Source: Arabidopsis thaliana | Taxonomy: Eukaryota > Streptophyta > Magnoliopsida > Brassicales > Brassicaceae | Direction: 5' to 3' | Length of the DNA: 64,000 bases | Assembly (NCBI RefSeq): GCF_000001735.4 | Contig: NC_003070.9 | Location: 24,971,971-25,035,970 of the forward strand | In this document: positions 46,203 through 60,600 of the stretch, piece by piece | Layout: each line of letters opens with the position of its first letter | Position numbering within the stretch: position 1 is the first letter of the stretch | The notes under the pieces: generated by a model | Databases searched by the model: none | Seen by the model: the letters and a program-made list of their open reading frames with translations, nothing else | What the model was told of the DNA's origin: nothing | Made by a program: the position numbers and the translations under genes

Positions 46203-46892
46203 ATGAAGGATACAATCTCAAACCCTAGTTTGGAATCTCTGCTTTTTCCTGTTAATCCAATGTCAGATACACAACAAAAACTCAAGCTTTTGGTTGATAA
46301 CGGTGATTACGGATTCGAGAGAGGATCTAGATATGGAGAATACGCGAGATTACGAGAATCAAAACTTCGTATGAAACGAGACTTCGAGAAGATTCTAAAG
46401 GAAGAACAAGTGAGATTTGGGTTCACCAGAGAAGAAGAAATCAGGGTTTTGCCGGAGAAGAAGACGAGATTCGGATTTAACCCTAATCAGAGGAAAACGT
46501 CGTCGTCTTCTTCTTCTTCGTTGGCTCAATCTGTTCCTGATTTCTCTTCTATGATTCGTAAAGAGAATCGTCGACCACCAGTTAATTCGAATTTGCTTCC
46601 TCGGAGAACAGAACTTACTCCACCGTCGATGAAGAGTAGAAACGCCGCCGTTTTCGCTGGATCTGTGATTAGAGGAAGTGTTTCAGCGAGTGCTGGTGAG
46701 AAGAAAGGTATTGGGATGATGCGTAAAAGCTACGCTGCTGTTGATGATCTTAAGAAAATATCAATGGCTGCTGCTTCCGCCATAAACGGCGGTGGAGGAA
46801 AAAGGAGATCAATTGGCGGCGGAGGAGGAAGGAAATCACTTGGCGGCGGTGGTGGTGGTCGGACTATTCTAGGTTACAGACAAATTTATTGA
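46203..46892 (+). CDS. Uncharacterised plant protein, glycine-rich C-terminus
   Basis: 229 aa, single exon, good codon structure, probably AT1G67035. N-terminal third is charged and helical (RLRESKLRMKRDFEKILKEE, about residues 48-67), suggesting a coiled coil. A Ser-rich basic middle follows. The C-terminus is Gly/Arg-rich (KRRSIGGGGGRKSLGGGGGG). No catalytic motif is seen and I know no function. It might bind nucleic acid through the Gly/Arg end, which is a guess from composition. Convergent with TRM22, 242 bp apart. Confidence 0.8.
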   Translation: MKDTISNPSLESLLFPVNPMSDTQQKLKLLVDNGDYGFERGSRYGEYARLRESKLRMKRDFEKILKEEQVRFGFTREEEIRVLPEKKTRFGFNPNQRKTSSSSSSSLAQSVPDFSSMIRKENRRPPVNSNLLPRRTELTPPSMKSRNAAVFAGSVIRGSVSASAGEKKGIGMMRKSYAAVDDLKKISMAAASAINGGGGKRRSIGGGGGRKSLGGGGGGRTILGYRQIY

Positions 46893-47134
46893 TTCTTTTG
46901 TTCTTGTTTGTGTCCAAACTCTAACATTTGTGTTCAAAGTTTGTTTTTTTGTGTGTTTAATTGGTTTTGATTGATAAAGATTAGTCCTTTTCAGATTTTG
47001 GTTTTGTGATTGATAGATTTTGTATACAAGTAACGACTAAAACTTGCATAGTTGTTATCAGAAAGCTAATAAACATTATAGTTGAAATAGCATAAGAAAT
47101 GGTGACATTGATTAGTTCTAAAAGAGATTAGTTT

Positions 47135-49952
47135 TCACCAGTAAAGATCGGTTGCTAACTCTCCGATTAAACACCGAAGAATCTCATAAGCAATCTCTGA
47201 ACCAACTCCAAACAAATGCGTTTCAAGATCCATTTCGATACCGATAACCTCATCCATATTAACCCGAGCCCACTTTGGAACTTCTTCAATAACACCTCGA
47301 ATCAGCTCGTCTTGTTTAGCAGTCAATGGCTTTAACAATCCGCAGGAAATGTTTGTTTCTTCCAAGTGTTCGATCATGGCATCTACTAGGAACCCTCCAG
47401 TTAGTCCAGGGAGATTGACTAGATTGTCAGAACGAGCTGCGTAGATCATGAGTTCGTCGAAGAGTTCTGGTCCAATGAGGTAGTTCTCTTGTGTAGTAGT
47501 GGTACCAACTAATAGCTCCGTGTGGATAATGACTTCTCTAGCAATTGTGAATCTCTGCTGCGTTAATATGAGACCGGTGTTGCTTAAACATCGCAGGACG
47601 TTCGAGACATGGCTGATAAGACTTGCGATCGCCTGATAATTACCATCACTTGTTGAATTCTTGAATGAAGTCGCATAATCTTCAAGAATGTCCCAATCTG
47701 GTTCTATAGGCTCTAGAGGTAGCCTCATTTGTCCTGGAACTTTAAAACGTAACATCAGTTTCAGGTTTCAGATTTCAAGAACCGGTATTTATTTCAGAAA
47801 GTAAGTACCTGAGATATTGTCGAAGCTGTTCGAAAAGCAGCTCTCATTGGAGAAAGATGCATCGAGTACAGATCCCGGGCTAGTGTACTCACTGTTTGCA
47901 TTTCCAATGGAACTCCAAAACTCTGTTTTGCCTTTTCTCTGCAAGAATCAAGAAGCATAATGAATAAAGAGATGAAGAAATACGTAAATGTGAAGTCCTT
48001 GCAGATTATAAACGTACCCGATAAGGCATATCGATATCTCGAACATAAGGCTGCTGCTGCAAAGCTAAAGAAGATAGCAATTCATGGAGAATCAAAGAAG
48101 CTGGTTTATTGGGAAAACCACTTTCTCCATTGGCCTCATCTTCTTCTTGAGAAGCCAATTCTTTCAACTTTTGCTGAATCAACCCGAGAGTGCCTACATC
48201 AAGCAGTGGCCTTTTCGTAAAGGATGGTCTGGGAACGCGTTGAACTCCTCTTCTCTCTTTGGTTTCTCTACAGCATTGGCTATAATGTCTATTAGAGGAA
48301 CCAAGTTTCAGTGATGAAAATGCAGTTTCATTACTACAAGCACAAGAGTATTCACTATCCAATCTTCTTGACACTGGACTCATAGAACTACTTCCTCGTC
48401 CATGACCACTTTCACAAGCTAGCCTCCTCTTCCGTCCAGGTGTACTTAATCCTGATCTATTACAAGACTCCTCAACTCTAGTATGAGATTTTCTCTGCAG
48501 ATTCAAATCAGAGTTTTCAAATTTAACCGGGGACTTCGAGTGATGACTCCTACTAGTTGAACCTCTATTCATAGCTATAAAGTCCTTCTCTTTACTGTTG
48601 ATAGCATTAGCAGGTGAAGAACAACTTCTTTTACTCGGTAAGGCGAAAGATCGAGCTTCCGGAGGAAACCTTTCCTCTCTATGCAACACCTTCTTATGAT
48701 ATTCGGATCTGTTTCTATAACCCGGCAGCGACATTTCATCCTTAAATTGAGCACGGTGTAGAGCTTTCTTCACCATTTGATCAGTACTGTCTTTACCAGA
48801 AACAGACACAGATGAATCTTCATTTCTCCAAAACACATTTCTTTTACTCCGTTGAAAAGGCGTTGATTCAGAAACACACGCCATGTTGTTTCCAGTGTCT
48901 TGAACTACCTGAATCGAACCATTCACATCAACCAAACTACCACAAGATTTACAAGAAGCAACACTATTGTTATAACCACATTGAAACTCGGGTGAAACAA
49001 CCGGTTCTTTCGCAGCATTTTCGAACCTTCTAATCCCCGTAGAACCAGGATAAGCAATAGCGCCTTTCGCATTTCTCTTCCCCGGCTCAAGAATCCTAGC
49101 AGCAGCATCAATCAACCTAGAACTTCTTCTATTCATCCTCGGACTTCTAACAGGAGAAGCTAGTTTCTGATGCTGATGATTATACTGATGATGTTTCCTT
49201 ACTCTAGTCAAAACATTCTTAATCTGCAACGCTTCAGAACCAAACTTCTTAACCGCAACACGCCTATCACAAACTCCTGTCGTTCTCTGCATCTTCTGTG
49301 GTCTTAACTTATCAACACCACTATCTTCTTCTTCTTCTTCCACATCAAACAAGTCACATTTATCGGTATCTTGAATCTGCGAAAACAACGGTTTCTTCTT
49401 CTTGTTCTTCCCTTTGTCTCTATGATTAGATGGCATTGATTCAAGTCCCATTAAACGTGCTACTAAACTAGGAGATCTCATTTCATGCTTTTTAACCTCC
49501 ATAACTTCATTCCGATTTGGGAAACTTCCTCTGTTCTCATCATCAATCTATTAATTCAACACAAAATACAGAAAAAATTCAACAATTACTCTAATCAAAA
49601 ACTAAAGATATAAACTTCTAACAAAATGGAGACATAATCACCAGATTAAGCTTAGACTTTAACATCTTCTCATTTCCTCCAAACCTCTTCGAAACTTGTT
49701 TCCCTGACAATTCATTCATTACAGTCAAGCTCAACAACACTCACTTTCAGACATAAAATGAGGCAGAGACAGAGATAGAGACAGAGACTAACCAGGAAGA
49801 AGTGATTTGCGAGAAAAGAGTTTCTTTTTAGCAAAGCGTCGGTTCCAATCAAAGAGCTGGAAGAAAACACCGACACAACCACCGAGTCGATTTGGTCGTT
49901 TCTCTGTTATAGCCGCACACGGCGCCGTCGTCTCCTGTAACTCTCCTGTCAT
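47135..49952 (-). CDS. TRM22: TON1-recruiting motif (TRM)-type protein, DUF3741/DUF4378
   Basis: Probably AT1G67040. Exons: 49793-49952, 49642-49739, 48018-49547, 47809-47938, 47135-47739; 840 aa. The start at 49952 (MTGELQETTAPC) is supported by a frame that stays open through five exons; the ATG at 49502 inside exon 3 is not the start. Features: N-terminal conserved block RLGGCVGVFFQLFDWNRRFA, the family's MRSPSLVARLMGLESMP (about residue 110), a long basic Ser-rich linker with few domains, and a C-terminal DUF4378-type block (DWDILEDYATSF to ELATDLYW). TRM proteins bind microtubules or the TON1/PP2A complex that sets the cortical array and division plane. The linker has poly-Glu (VEEEEEDSG), and the leader upstream contains (GAAA)n. 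Confidence 0.88.
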
Positions 49953-52900
49953 CACGAAACCCTAACAAACCCCACAAGTTTCAGAGAAATCTCAAACACT
50001 GTAAAAAAGTCTCCTTTAGAGACACATTGCCTCAAATTCCAAAACTTTATCACATAATCAAACAACCAGAGAAACAAAACTCTCTCTTTTTGAGTTCTCA
50101 GCTTTTGTGAATTTGGGGAATCTCTGAGAGATGAATGTACAACAAGATTAGAAAAAAAGCTTAGTGAACACGAATAAGGAAAGAAAGAAGACAGGTGGAG
50201 AATCAAGAAAACGACAATGGTACACAACAGTGGAAGAAGAAAGAAAGAAAGAAACAGAGCTTTTTAAGAAGAATGGAAAAAGTTGAAGTGTCACGAAATG
50301 AGAACTCAACGGGTAATATTCGCAATTGGGAGTTTAAAAAAGTGAAAGGAGACAAAAGCAAAACGATAGTGACGAGAAGTGATTGAAAGAGAGATGATAA
50401 GAGAAGAAGAGAAATCTTTTTTGTGTAAAAATTATTACTGTGATTCTCTCTGTTGTCACTGACGGTGAAAGGGGCTCGAGAGAGATTGTTAACAGAAGAA
50501 AGAGAAGCATGCGCACAAAAGGTTAAGTAGCTGATACAAGTAGACACTAGAGGGAAGATAAAAAAGAGAAACAAAAATGGAGATTAATTTTGAGAAATAG
50601 AAGTAGTATATGTTTAGAGAGTAGAGATTAGAAGAGTAAAAATGTGGTTCCGGACAATAAGGGTTAAAGGTTCGAGGTTTCTGTTTCTCTCGTTTTTGAG
50701 GATTCCAGCTTCATCTGTAGTCCGTTTCTCAGTTCCAACTTTGTATTGGTTTTTGTTCCAAACTGAAAAAAAAAAAAAACTAAACTAAAGTGCATTTTAA
50801 CTTTTTATATGATATTATGATTTTTGTTGGCCAATCAATTAACGACATGTGGACAAGTCATGGATTACAACTATTTTGTGTCAAAAGAAAGGAAAAACAA
50901 GGCTAAACAACGACCTGGCCTTATGGATGATGACCACAGTGAGATGGGTTTGTGGTACTAGCTTGTCTCCTTGGGCAATAACAATATAATATAGGGATGA
51001 GCTATAATAATTTTACAAATGCATGAAATCAGAATTTCTTTATAGTCTAGATTTAGAGTATGTGAAAACATGATCAATGGACCATAGTAATGGATTTACG
51101 TCCAATTGTTATAATGTTCATGGACATTAATTTATCATTGTATCAAATAATACTAGTACTCAAGGTGTGGATTTACAATTCACCAATGAATTAGACGAAG
51201 TTTCGACCGATATATTGAATAAACTATAATTTCTTGAAACGCTTTCAAAAGCTTCTCAAACTTTCAATAAATTTCTTAAAGTTTTCGTCAAGAACTGTCA
51301 TCTTGTTTTTATATGAAAATGAAAGAAATGGAATCATGTATTCTCAGACATTATCTTGCAAAATTACAAATGGTTATGAAAAAAATATCATAAGTTTTAA
51401 TCTTTTTGCTAGTTTCTAGTCATCCATTAAGGGTATTTTGTAAGCCAAAGTTAGGATTTTTTTTTTTTCTTTTTGAATGTAAGTTTTTACAAACGTTATT
51501 GTTTGGGCAATGAAAAATTACCAAAATGTTATATTAGCAAATTGAATACAAAAATACTATTATTAGTTTTTACAAACGTCCTTTTAATCTTATAGTATAT
51601 CGATTATCGAATAAGCTCTAACTTTGATCACGATCTATATCCGACGTTGTTGCGACTTTGTGCTAGCACTAATCAAGACTCAAGAGCTTCATTGTTTGTA
51701 TAGTTTCTAGGGGAAAAAAAGTGAGAAATTTTAAGGGTTGTAATAAGACAGAAAAAGCAGAAGTTGCGTCTTTATCCGAGTCTGACGAATTCTGAAATGT
51801 CACGGACAATAACCCATACACGCTACGAATCTCAAGCATTCCCCCACTTCTTTCTATCTAAACACAGTACTACCAATTATTTTTCTTCTAGTAATATATA
51901 GTATACACACATACTTCCAAATATAAAAATATTTGGTTAAGCCAAATATTGGAAAAAATTTAGTAACATACACTGTTTGAAAATTCCCAACACGAAATGA
52001 TGCTAAAGGAAACAAAAAAAGGAGGGATCAAATTTTGTCAAAAAATGAAGAAAATAGGAAACCCAGTTTTACTATTTGCAAAAAGTAACATTTTGACCAA
52101 GATGAAAAAACAAATATTCCTGCTGCTTTCTCTAGAATACTGTGGTTTGATCAAAACATCATGCAGAAAGTTAAACAGTTTTGGATGATTTTCTTATTGA
52201 AATCTGTATATGTGGATTTGATGTATTTTTATTGCATAAATGATAAGTATATTTAATATTTATATATTACAATTACATGTTTCTATGCTTATGAATGTGT
52301 TTCTGTAGCCTTGGGATACAGTGTCTTCGGGTTAAACCGGTCGAGTTATTGGGTTTTAAGAAAATTCGGTTTATAAAAAAACTCACTTCAAACCGCAAAA
52401 ATAACTCAAATTAATTTTAGTGTATTAAACAATCGTATTTTCTATATTTATACTTTTACTAATTTACTCATTAATAGACCCATGTATTTCTAATTTATCT
52501 ACACCAATATTCAACAGATTATAAATTTGAATTGAATTTATCATTTTGAAATCAAATAAGTAGATGATATTTTTCTTGAATCTCGAACCGTATCTAAGTT
52601 TACAATGTTTGAAGTTGTTGTTGATATTAGTACTCCAGACTGGCTTGTTACGGTCATTGACACAAATATTTTCAACACATTTTGTATTTTGCTAGTTTGT
52701 AATACATTAGTAGTAGTATGTTTGAGTCAAGAAAAAAATATGATTTCCGAAACGTACAAATTTGACAACCTACTTTTTTCTTCCTCTTGCTACATATGCA
52801 AAAGATCTTGGGCTTTGGTTTTGAACTAGCACTTTTCAAGCCCATGCAAAATACTTATCATTCATCTATATGTTATTTATAAAAGAGAAATAACAAATAA

Positions 52901-55900
52901 ATTTGATCTCAGTTATTGCCATGACAATCTTAGCTTAAGAATTACTTTATCTGAAACTGTCAAATATTTAAGATGAATAAACAAATAGCATAAAACGATT
53001 TTATCAATAACTAGATTGGACCACATGCTTTTTCCCAGTACGTGCCATATGAACAATTCAAGGTTTCGACCAACCTAACATTTCTTTTTGGCATAACCAA
53101 CCTAGCATTTTTTTAATATTCAAAAGTATGATGTCTTTAGTGTTGCATGAATTTGAATAATAAAGGTTTATATAGTATTATGTAATTATTTCTGGTTTAG
53201 TTTGCACGTGGTTTTGGACTAAATATATAAGCGGTTAAGTATATGTGCATGCATGAATATGTGTTAATTAATGATAATTGAACACAACTAGGCTCTCTAT
53301 ATTTGTTATTTTGTTTTATTCCTTGCATGATTGAGGTTTTAATTATTTCTTGAGTGCCGGCAAAAAAAAAAAAAAAAATCTTGAGCATAGTAACCAAACC
53401 AAACAAGGATTAGCCGGAGCGAAGTCAAATCGAATTTCAGAATTTATGGAGTAAACCGAGGATAATACAAGAAGTGAGTAATAAAACCAAACATTTTATA
53501 TACTATACTAGTAGTGAGTAATAAACCAAAAAATAATTTAAACTCGGATGATGACAGTAACGACACTAATACTCATGACCACTATAATATAGTATGTTTT
53601 GGCTACAAGTAAATTTAGTTTTAATGTGAGTTTATAAGTAAACTTTAGTCTAGAGTGAGTGTTAAGGAAACTAACATAAATGGTTATTTTCCATACATAT
53701 AAATTAAAACAAACCTAAAAAAAAATCAACAACCTTCAAACACTTTAACGTACTAAATTGACAATATGTGGATCTTACTAAATTTCTTCTTTACCAATCA
53801 AATCAATATTTTAAGAGGTTAATTTAATCCCAAAGTAACATAAGTTAGTAGCAAATTTTTTCATGCATATGAATTTTGTTGAAAGGGACACAAATAAAAT
53901 AACTAATAGAGATGTGTTTATCTCATTAAAAAAAAAAAAAAATCTAAAAAGAAAAGGGAAAATTAGTGACAACCAGAAGAGAATAGGATTAAAGTGTTTT
54001 TAGTGTCCTACAACCATGTGGCGGTTGACATCGTCCGGATTAGAATCGTCATCCATACTTCCTTGTCTTAAAAGTGATCTAATAACTGTTTCACAATGAT
54101 AACTTCGTCTTCTTCTTTCTTTGTATTATAGGACAATTGCGAAGAAAATTTCCAACTTTGTATATATCTCAAGAATTAGTTTCGATTTATAGAAACAAAT
54201 TAAAAAGAGTAAAAGACTTTGAAGGGTGAAGTATTTAATATCTGATCATCATCGGTCAGCAGGCTAGAAATATATTATACTTTTTTTATAAAAGGAAACT
54301 CAAACTTATGTAAATTAATTTTGCATATAAACCCTTGCATGTAGTGATGTAACTATGTAAGTAAGGTTTCAATAAGAATAAATTTAGGTGAATGTCTTAA
54401 AAAAATGAGTTATTTAAGATCCTATTAACTTGTCAGAAACTTATTTTTTTCAATCATGCAATACAACTAATAAAGTTATAAAGAAAATATGACTGGAACA
54501 TTAGATAACTATCAACTTTTTGAATTATTGCTAAATGCTCTATCCTTAAACATGAAAAAAAGGAAAATAATTTGGGACTACAACTTGTTGAACTCAATAA
54601 TTTGCCGTATTTTTCCACCATATACGTACTTGTTGCATTCTAGGCTTTCCTGCTTTGTGTTGTATGAGCTTTTTATTTTGTATATCTTCTATTTTCCCAA
54701 TCGAAGCAGCAAATTGCCTTCACATACATCATATCTCTATCACATACATAAAATTCAATTTCAAGAGTTCAGAGATTCATAACTCATGACGGAACATATT
54801 AGAATTGGTGTTTCTAAAATTGAGGTTTGTAGAATTGTCCATAAAAATCAGCAAAATATCTTAACCTGCTACAATATAATAAAACAGATTATGATAAATT
54901 ATAGTTATTTATAAAAAAAAAAAAAAAAGCAAATTACTTGATAAAATGAATATAAAAAAGATACACATTTGTATTTAAAACTAACAACTAATATGAGTAA
55001 CTATAGTATCACATTCATAGGTCGATCCGTTGTCTACACGCATTTAGCCTTTGGAAACTCTATCCACATTTAGACTAACTTACGAAATCATTTTGTATTT
55101 GCATCTAAATAATACTCTCCAACCCTTCTTATGACGAGATGGTCTATTTCAAATTCGCGGATTTTCGCCCGAACTAGCACACATATATGAATTCAAGCAA
55201 TGAGTCTCGTTGGGAAATTTTAAAAATGCTACCATAAAGTGAAGGACTACGTACACCCTTTTTTCTTTAGACCATCCAGCCCACAAACTTCCCTCCAACA
55301 TAAAAGCATATGGTATATCGTATTGAAATAGCAGTTGGATGGTGCCATCATTGTTTACTTGACTCTTGACTATACCTTTCAAAACATTACTAAGCCTTAG
55401 AAAAGTCAGTTTCATCGCAATCAGATTTGGTGTTCAAGACCGACTCATTTCTAAAACAACCAAAACTCATTGTCTTGAGAGATATAAATTTATACATAGT
55501 TGTGTGGTCAACAAAATTTCTTCGAATTATTAAATTTTTTGATAGGAACCATGTGAACTAACTATGATTGTTACGGCCGGTAAAGTATAAACATTATATT
55601 CCTTATTAGCAAATTTAAACCGTAAAATAGAAGGATAAAAAAACGTACAAAACAATAAAGGAATAATTGGCACGACGTTAAGCTTAACTTTACATAAATG
55701 ATAAGAGAGAAAAGTAGAGATTTCACATCAATTATTTCTATTTTTTCCTTTATCTTTGCATTGCTTTAGTGATAATTCACATTAATTGGTAATACACACC
55801 ATGTGAGAAATATTCAAAAGGAACAGAATAGGACAAGCTCCAAAAATAATTGTTTACCTGTCACTTGTCTTGTCCCACTTTCTAATTGTATTTGTCTATT

Positions 55901-56891
55901 TGATAACTCTCTTATCATTGTTTTATACAGTTTTATCATTAGTTAGTCACTATTCTATTACCAAAACTAGTTTAGTAATAGACTAAGTCAAGGTTATATA
56001 ATCTCAAGTCTCAACTACTAAAATGTACAATATTTGATTATTCAAGTAAACGAATCAATTTAAGTTCATTGATTAAAGACTTGGAAGGACACGGCCGGCT
56101 GAAACCTACCCTTACTCGATCCACAAATTTTCTAAATAAGACTATTTAAAGCCATTGGAAGATACTACTTTAATTTGTTTATTGTTTTCCTCTGAAAAGA
56201 TTATTGATCTAAGACTCACAATCTTTCGTTATAAGAAAATTAATTTAAGGTGGAAATAATAATTAGAATGATAGTTATAACTTATAAGTTGAATAAAAAC
56301 TCAATAAAAAATCAAAACATGATTCAAATAACAAATCTTACTTTAATTTTTTTTAATTCTAAATAACAAATAAGTTCTTCATCTCCAATGCTGCTAAGAA
56401 AATATGATTGAATATATGTGTTAGAAAAAATAAAATAAAAATCCGCCGTACTTAATTGTATCATCCGCATATACAAACTAAAACCTATTTTTTGTTGTCT
56501 CTATCACTCTCATAATAAAATAAATATGTAGTAATTAAACAAGAATTATTATAAAAAGAAAATCAAATACCTTAATCACTTTTTTCTGAAAATACTCCTC
56601 AACTGTTTTAAACAAAAACACAGAAATATCTTAATGGTGATAGTTGATCATCCAAGTATCTGAAATTAGCAGCCTCTTATTAAAAAAAAAATCTAGATTT
56701 AAACATGAATAGAACACAAACTAACAAATCAAACAAAACACAATTACACCACAATAGTCTAAAAAATAATACTGGCATGGGATCCACAAAACACACTGTC
56801 AGAAAATCTTCAGAGTTCAGAGAACAAGAAGAAGAACAAATCAGAAGAATAAAACAGTAAAACCAGAAACATATCTATTCTTACATTTTTT
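49953..56891. other. Gene-poor region, about 6.9 kb
   Basis: The first 0.7 kb is the TRM22 leader and promoter, with GAAA and GAGAGA tracts around 50190-50480. The rest is AT-rich and holds many short frames with no protein-like sequence that I trust. No RNA gene was recognised. Confidence 0.5.
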
Positions 56892-57686
56892 TTATCTTTT
56901 CTTGTTCTTGTCTCTTCCATTACCAGAAAACATTGAACCAAAACCAAACAAATTCCCAGAAGGAACAACGTTTATAACCGGACTCACTCTAATCCCACCA
57001 CCACCATGGCTACCATAACTATAACCTCCATAGCTTTTCTTCAATGGTGGTTTCGAAAAACCATTATTACTCAAAGAAGACGAAGCAGAAGAAGAAGAAG
57101 ACAACGATGAAGATTGTTGTAACTTAACATGCTCGTTATGTTTCCTTGAGCTGCTCTGTTTCTGTTTACTCGACGTTGAACCGGTTGAATTACTCCGGTT
57201 TAGTAATGGTAACGGACATAAACTCCGTCCATAAGTACTTCCACAGTTTAAACTACTGCTTCTCTTAAACCCCCAAAACGACTTCGTATTGGTTTTCTCC
57301 TCCGTCGTGATTATCACGTCGTCTTCTTGTTGTTCTTCGTTTGGTTGTTTCCTCTGTTTTCTTGAATCCGGTTTAGATTTAACCGGTTTTGGTTCTGGTT
57401 CTTTTTTACCCGGTTCTGGTTTTTTCTTGATTTCCGTTGGTAAGATTTTGCCGTTAGAGAAGAGTTCATCGGCGGACCAAGAACCTTGATCGAAGCTTTC
57501 GCCGGAATTTACGCCGCCGGGAATGCAGAAATCGAAATCTATGCTTGAATTGAGGCTTGATGGTTTCGAGTTTGATGATCTTAAGGGACGTTTCTCGATT
57601 GGTATTGCGTCTGATTGACAAAAGTCACGTGAAAATGAGATTCTTGGACTCATATTAGAATTTTCCGATAAAAGATCCACCGCCAT
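56892..57686 (-). CDS. Small basic Ser-rich protein, membrane-associated kinase regulator-like
   Basis: 264 aa, one exon, probably AT1G67050. N-terminal motif SPRISFSRDFCQSD, then FDFCIPGG and SADELFSNGKILP, a signature of the MAKR-like group (BKI1 relatives). Middle is Lys/Glu/Pro-rich, then a poly-Ser run, and a conserved C-terminal block INVVPSGNLFGFGSMFSG with a basic end (RDKNKKR), which could bind acidic membrane lipids. No signal peptide or transmembrane segment. In this family such proteins dock at the plasma membrane and modulate receptor kinases; for this member that is inference. Confidence 0.85.
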   Translation of the reverse strand: MAVDLLSENSNMSPRISFSRDFCQSDAIPIEKRPLRSSNSKPSSLNSSIDFDFCIPGGVNSGESFDQGSWSADELFSNGKILPTEIKKKPEPGKKEPEPKPVKSKPDSRKQRKQPNEEQQEDDVIITTEEKTNTKSFWGFKRSSSLNCGSTYGRSLCPLPLLNRSNSTGSTSSKQKQSSSRKHNEHVKLQQSSSLSSSSSASSSLSNNGFSKPPLKKSYGGYSYGSHGGGGIRVSPVINVVPSGNLFGFGSMFSGNGRDKNKKR

Positions 57687-60600
57687 TTTTTCTTGAAGAA
57701 GAAGAATTTAAAGTTTTTTTTTTAATAATGAGAAATTGTGAAAACGAAGAGATTTTTGGATAGTTTCTGCAGAAAAAGAGGAGGAAGAATTTCGAAGAAG
57801 AGAGAAAGAGAGAATTTTGAGGAAGAAGGTGAATTTAATTATTTTTATAGGTGATTTTACAAAATTTATTTTTTGGAATAAAAAGGAGAAACAATAAAAT
57901 GAATTGTTAGAATTGTTTTTGTGAAAAAGAGAAAAAAGGAAGAATAAAATGGGTTAATAAAAGAGGGGACAGAGAAGCGTGTCGCTTGCAACATATTCAC
58001 ATGCATGGGCCAAAAAAGGATATATGTTGGTTCTTCACTTTCGTACTTTTTTTTTTTTTGAATGGTATAATTTTTTAATGTCCATATTGAAATTTCTGTA
58101 AATATTTTAGTTGAAGTCAAAAGATATATGGTGATTGCAATCTTTGAAATGTTTAGAGAGTAAACGTTTGGATTCGTGTTGACCAATTTGATGAAGCAGA
58201 AGCAGTGAATGTAGACCAATGGTGAAAAAGTGCCCCGACGCAAGACTTTAAGAAACAATTAAATTACTAAAATTTTGTCAAGAACATTGTTAAGTAAAGA
58301 GATTACATTTATGACAAAAAAAAAAAAAAGAGAGTACATTTATGATAAAAAAAGAGAGATTAGTTTGTGTTAAGAGGTAATAGGGAGAGAGAAGAAAAAA
58401 AACTAAATTGTTTCAGTATTGTTCACGCAAGATTTTTAAATTGTCATCATGCAAGTTTTTTGTTAATAAATATAGTTTTAAATCGTAGTCACACAATATA
58501 TATATATATATATATAATTTTTTTCTTTTTTTTAAACGTCGTCACACAAGATATTTTTAAATTGTAATCACACAATATATATTTCATAATACAAAAAATA
58601 TAACCAGAGTCATTTCCGAATACTTTCTGTATTTTCTAATTCGTTAATTTTTTAATTTAATTCATTCCTTTTAGTTTTATTTGTATGAGTTTTATGTGTA
58701 AGAAGTCTTTTATGTCAAAATTTGGATTCGGATTCCCCATCCTCGTTAGGTTACCACTTGCCACCTAAAGACTGTAGAACACAATTCAAAACATGTGTTA
58801 GATAAGTTAAGGTAATAATAGCATCATTAGTCATTACTGGTTCGGTGTACAAGAATGTTGCATCATCCCATCGAACATTACTTCACGTTAAATAAGGTCG
58901 AGCACTAGCCAGTCTTCGAATATGATGTATTCAGGATGATATTTACATAGGAAGTCAGTTACCAGAAAGTCTTTTTGCGGGTCTGACACCCAATTATTAC
59001 AACCCGAATTGTTTGGTGCTTTTGATTGAAATTTACCCCAACAATATTGTTACTGCTAAAACTATTAGTTGAAGTTAGCCAAAAAAAAAAAATCAACAAC
59101 CTCAATTAATTCGATTTTAAAACATTTTGATCCAATCATTTATTTGCAGTGACTATACCGACCTTACTGAACCATACCAACTACATTTATCTACGATGCT
59201 TTTCATGAGTATTGAATTAGGAGCTAAACGATACATACATCGTTGTCTTATTATTTATTCAGTTCTTATATTATTAACCGAGGTTTTTGTCTTTACTAAT
59301 TTAGAATATCCGTTTATTTTTAAGATTCTTAGTTTAGGTTTAATTTAATGGTTAGATGATATATTAATTAAAGTACAAGAATAATTTTAAAAAACCATAC
59401 GGGTGGCATTGTTGATACTTCCAAACTGATTAATAATAAGGGCAGACAAATGTCAAATACATATCAAGAACATAGTTTTCTTTAATAGTAGACCATATTA
59501 CAAATTCGTTGTTATCCATTTTTGTAAAATATGAAATGTATATACAAAGATTTGGTTACGTGTTTTTTTTTATTGTCGCTAATTCTACGTCTTTGTTCCT
59601 CTCAAATTTGGATTATATATTTATTTATTTAATTTGTATTTATCTTATAAGATGTATATAACAAAATTTTGTTCCGATAAGAGAAATGGATCTTTTGTGA
59701 AAGAAAAGTCTATAACTCTTTATTTATTTAATATGATGAGTCATGCGAGTTTGCTTTTCATAAAATTGAAATCAATTTTTTCTTAAATTTGAAGTAAAGA
59801 AATTGTCATGTGATAGAAAGAAAGAGAGAGGAAAAGGAGATTTCACATTATCTAGAAAATGAAAGGGAACTATGAATAATTTGTAAATTTGTGAATTATA
59901 TGAAAAAAAATAGAAGACAAAGTAAGCATGGCCATGGGTCCGATGGCTACGTACTTACCGAAAACGAAGAATCCCACTAAGAGAAGTGAAGGGTTAAGAG
60001 ATGGTCCACGTTTCCTACTAAACATTTTCCTATCCATTTGGATCGCCCACGAGCCCACCTTGAAACCAACCCGACCCGATTCGACCCAATCACGAACTGC
60101 CTACTTTGGCTGCTCTCGATAATACTAACAGGAACTTGTACAATTCAGTTAGGGTTTGGTTATGATGACGGACCCAAAAAATATCGGATTTTTCTGATCC
60201 TAGTAAACAATAAAGATGGTCCAGTCCGACAAATAGCATTGGTGATGTTTTTGCTGACAATTACCGAACAATAAAAGTATATATTTACATTATCACACCT
60301 ATAAATACACAAATCACGTATAAATTTGATATTTCAATATTTGTGACAACATTTTGACTACATAAACCATTCATATTTCCAATAATTATGAATTATGGAA
60401 AAAAGAATGATCAAAAATGAACTGAACTATATAGAATGCTCATGAATTGGTATTTTTTGGAAGAAACAAACATTGAAAGTTATATTCTCTTTTGAAACAG
60501 TTATGGTTTTTATTATACACCATAAGAGAATATAATCCGGATTAGGCTTCGATGACTTATATCACTCTACTTTTTTGTTTTTTTTGTTACAATCTTATAT

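Noticed and set aside
49502..49502. ATG at 49502 as the TRM22 start
   Set aside because: Two upstream exons join in frame and carry the conserved N-terminal block, so the start is 49952.
50203..50574. 123-codon minus-strand frame
   Set aside because: Low-complexity Phe/Ser/Leu from GAAA-rich leader DNA upstream of TRM22.
55149..55415. 88-codon minus-strand frame with partly protein-like sequence
   Set aside because: No recognised family, no extension by splicing and no supporting context; chance frame or unreadable relic.
59870..60274. Several overlapping 60-80 codon frames around 60 kb
   Set aside because: Frames on both strands with no family resemblance and no splice support.
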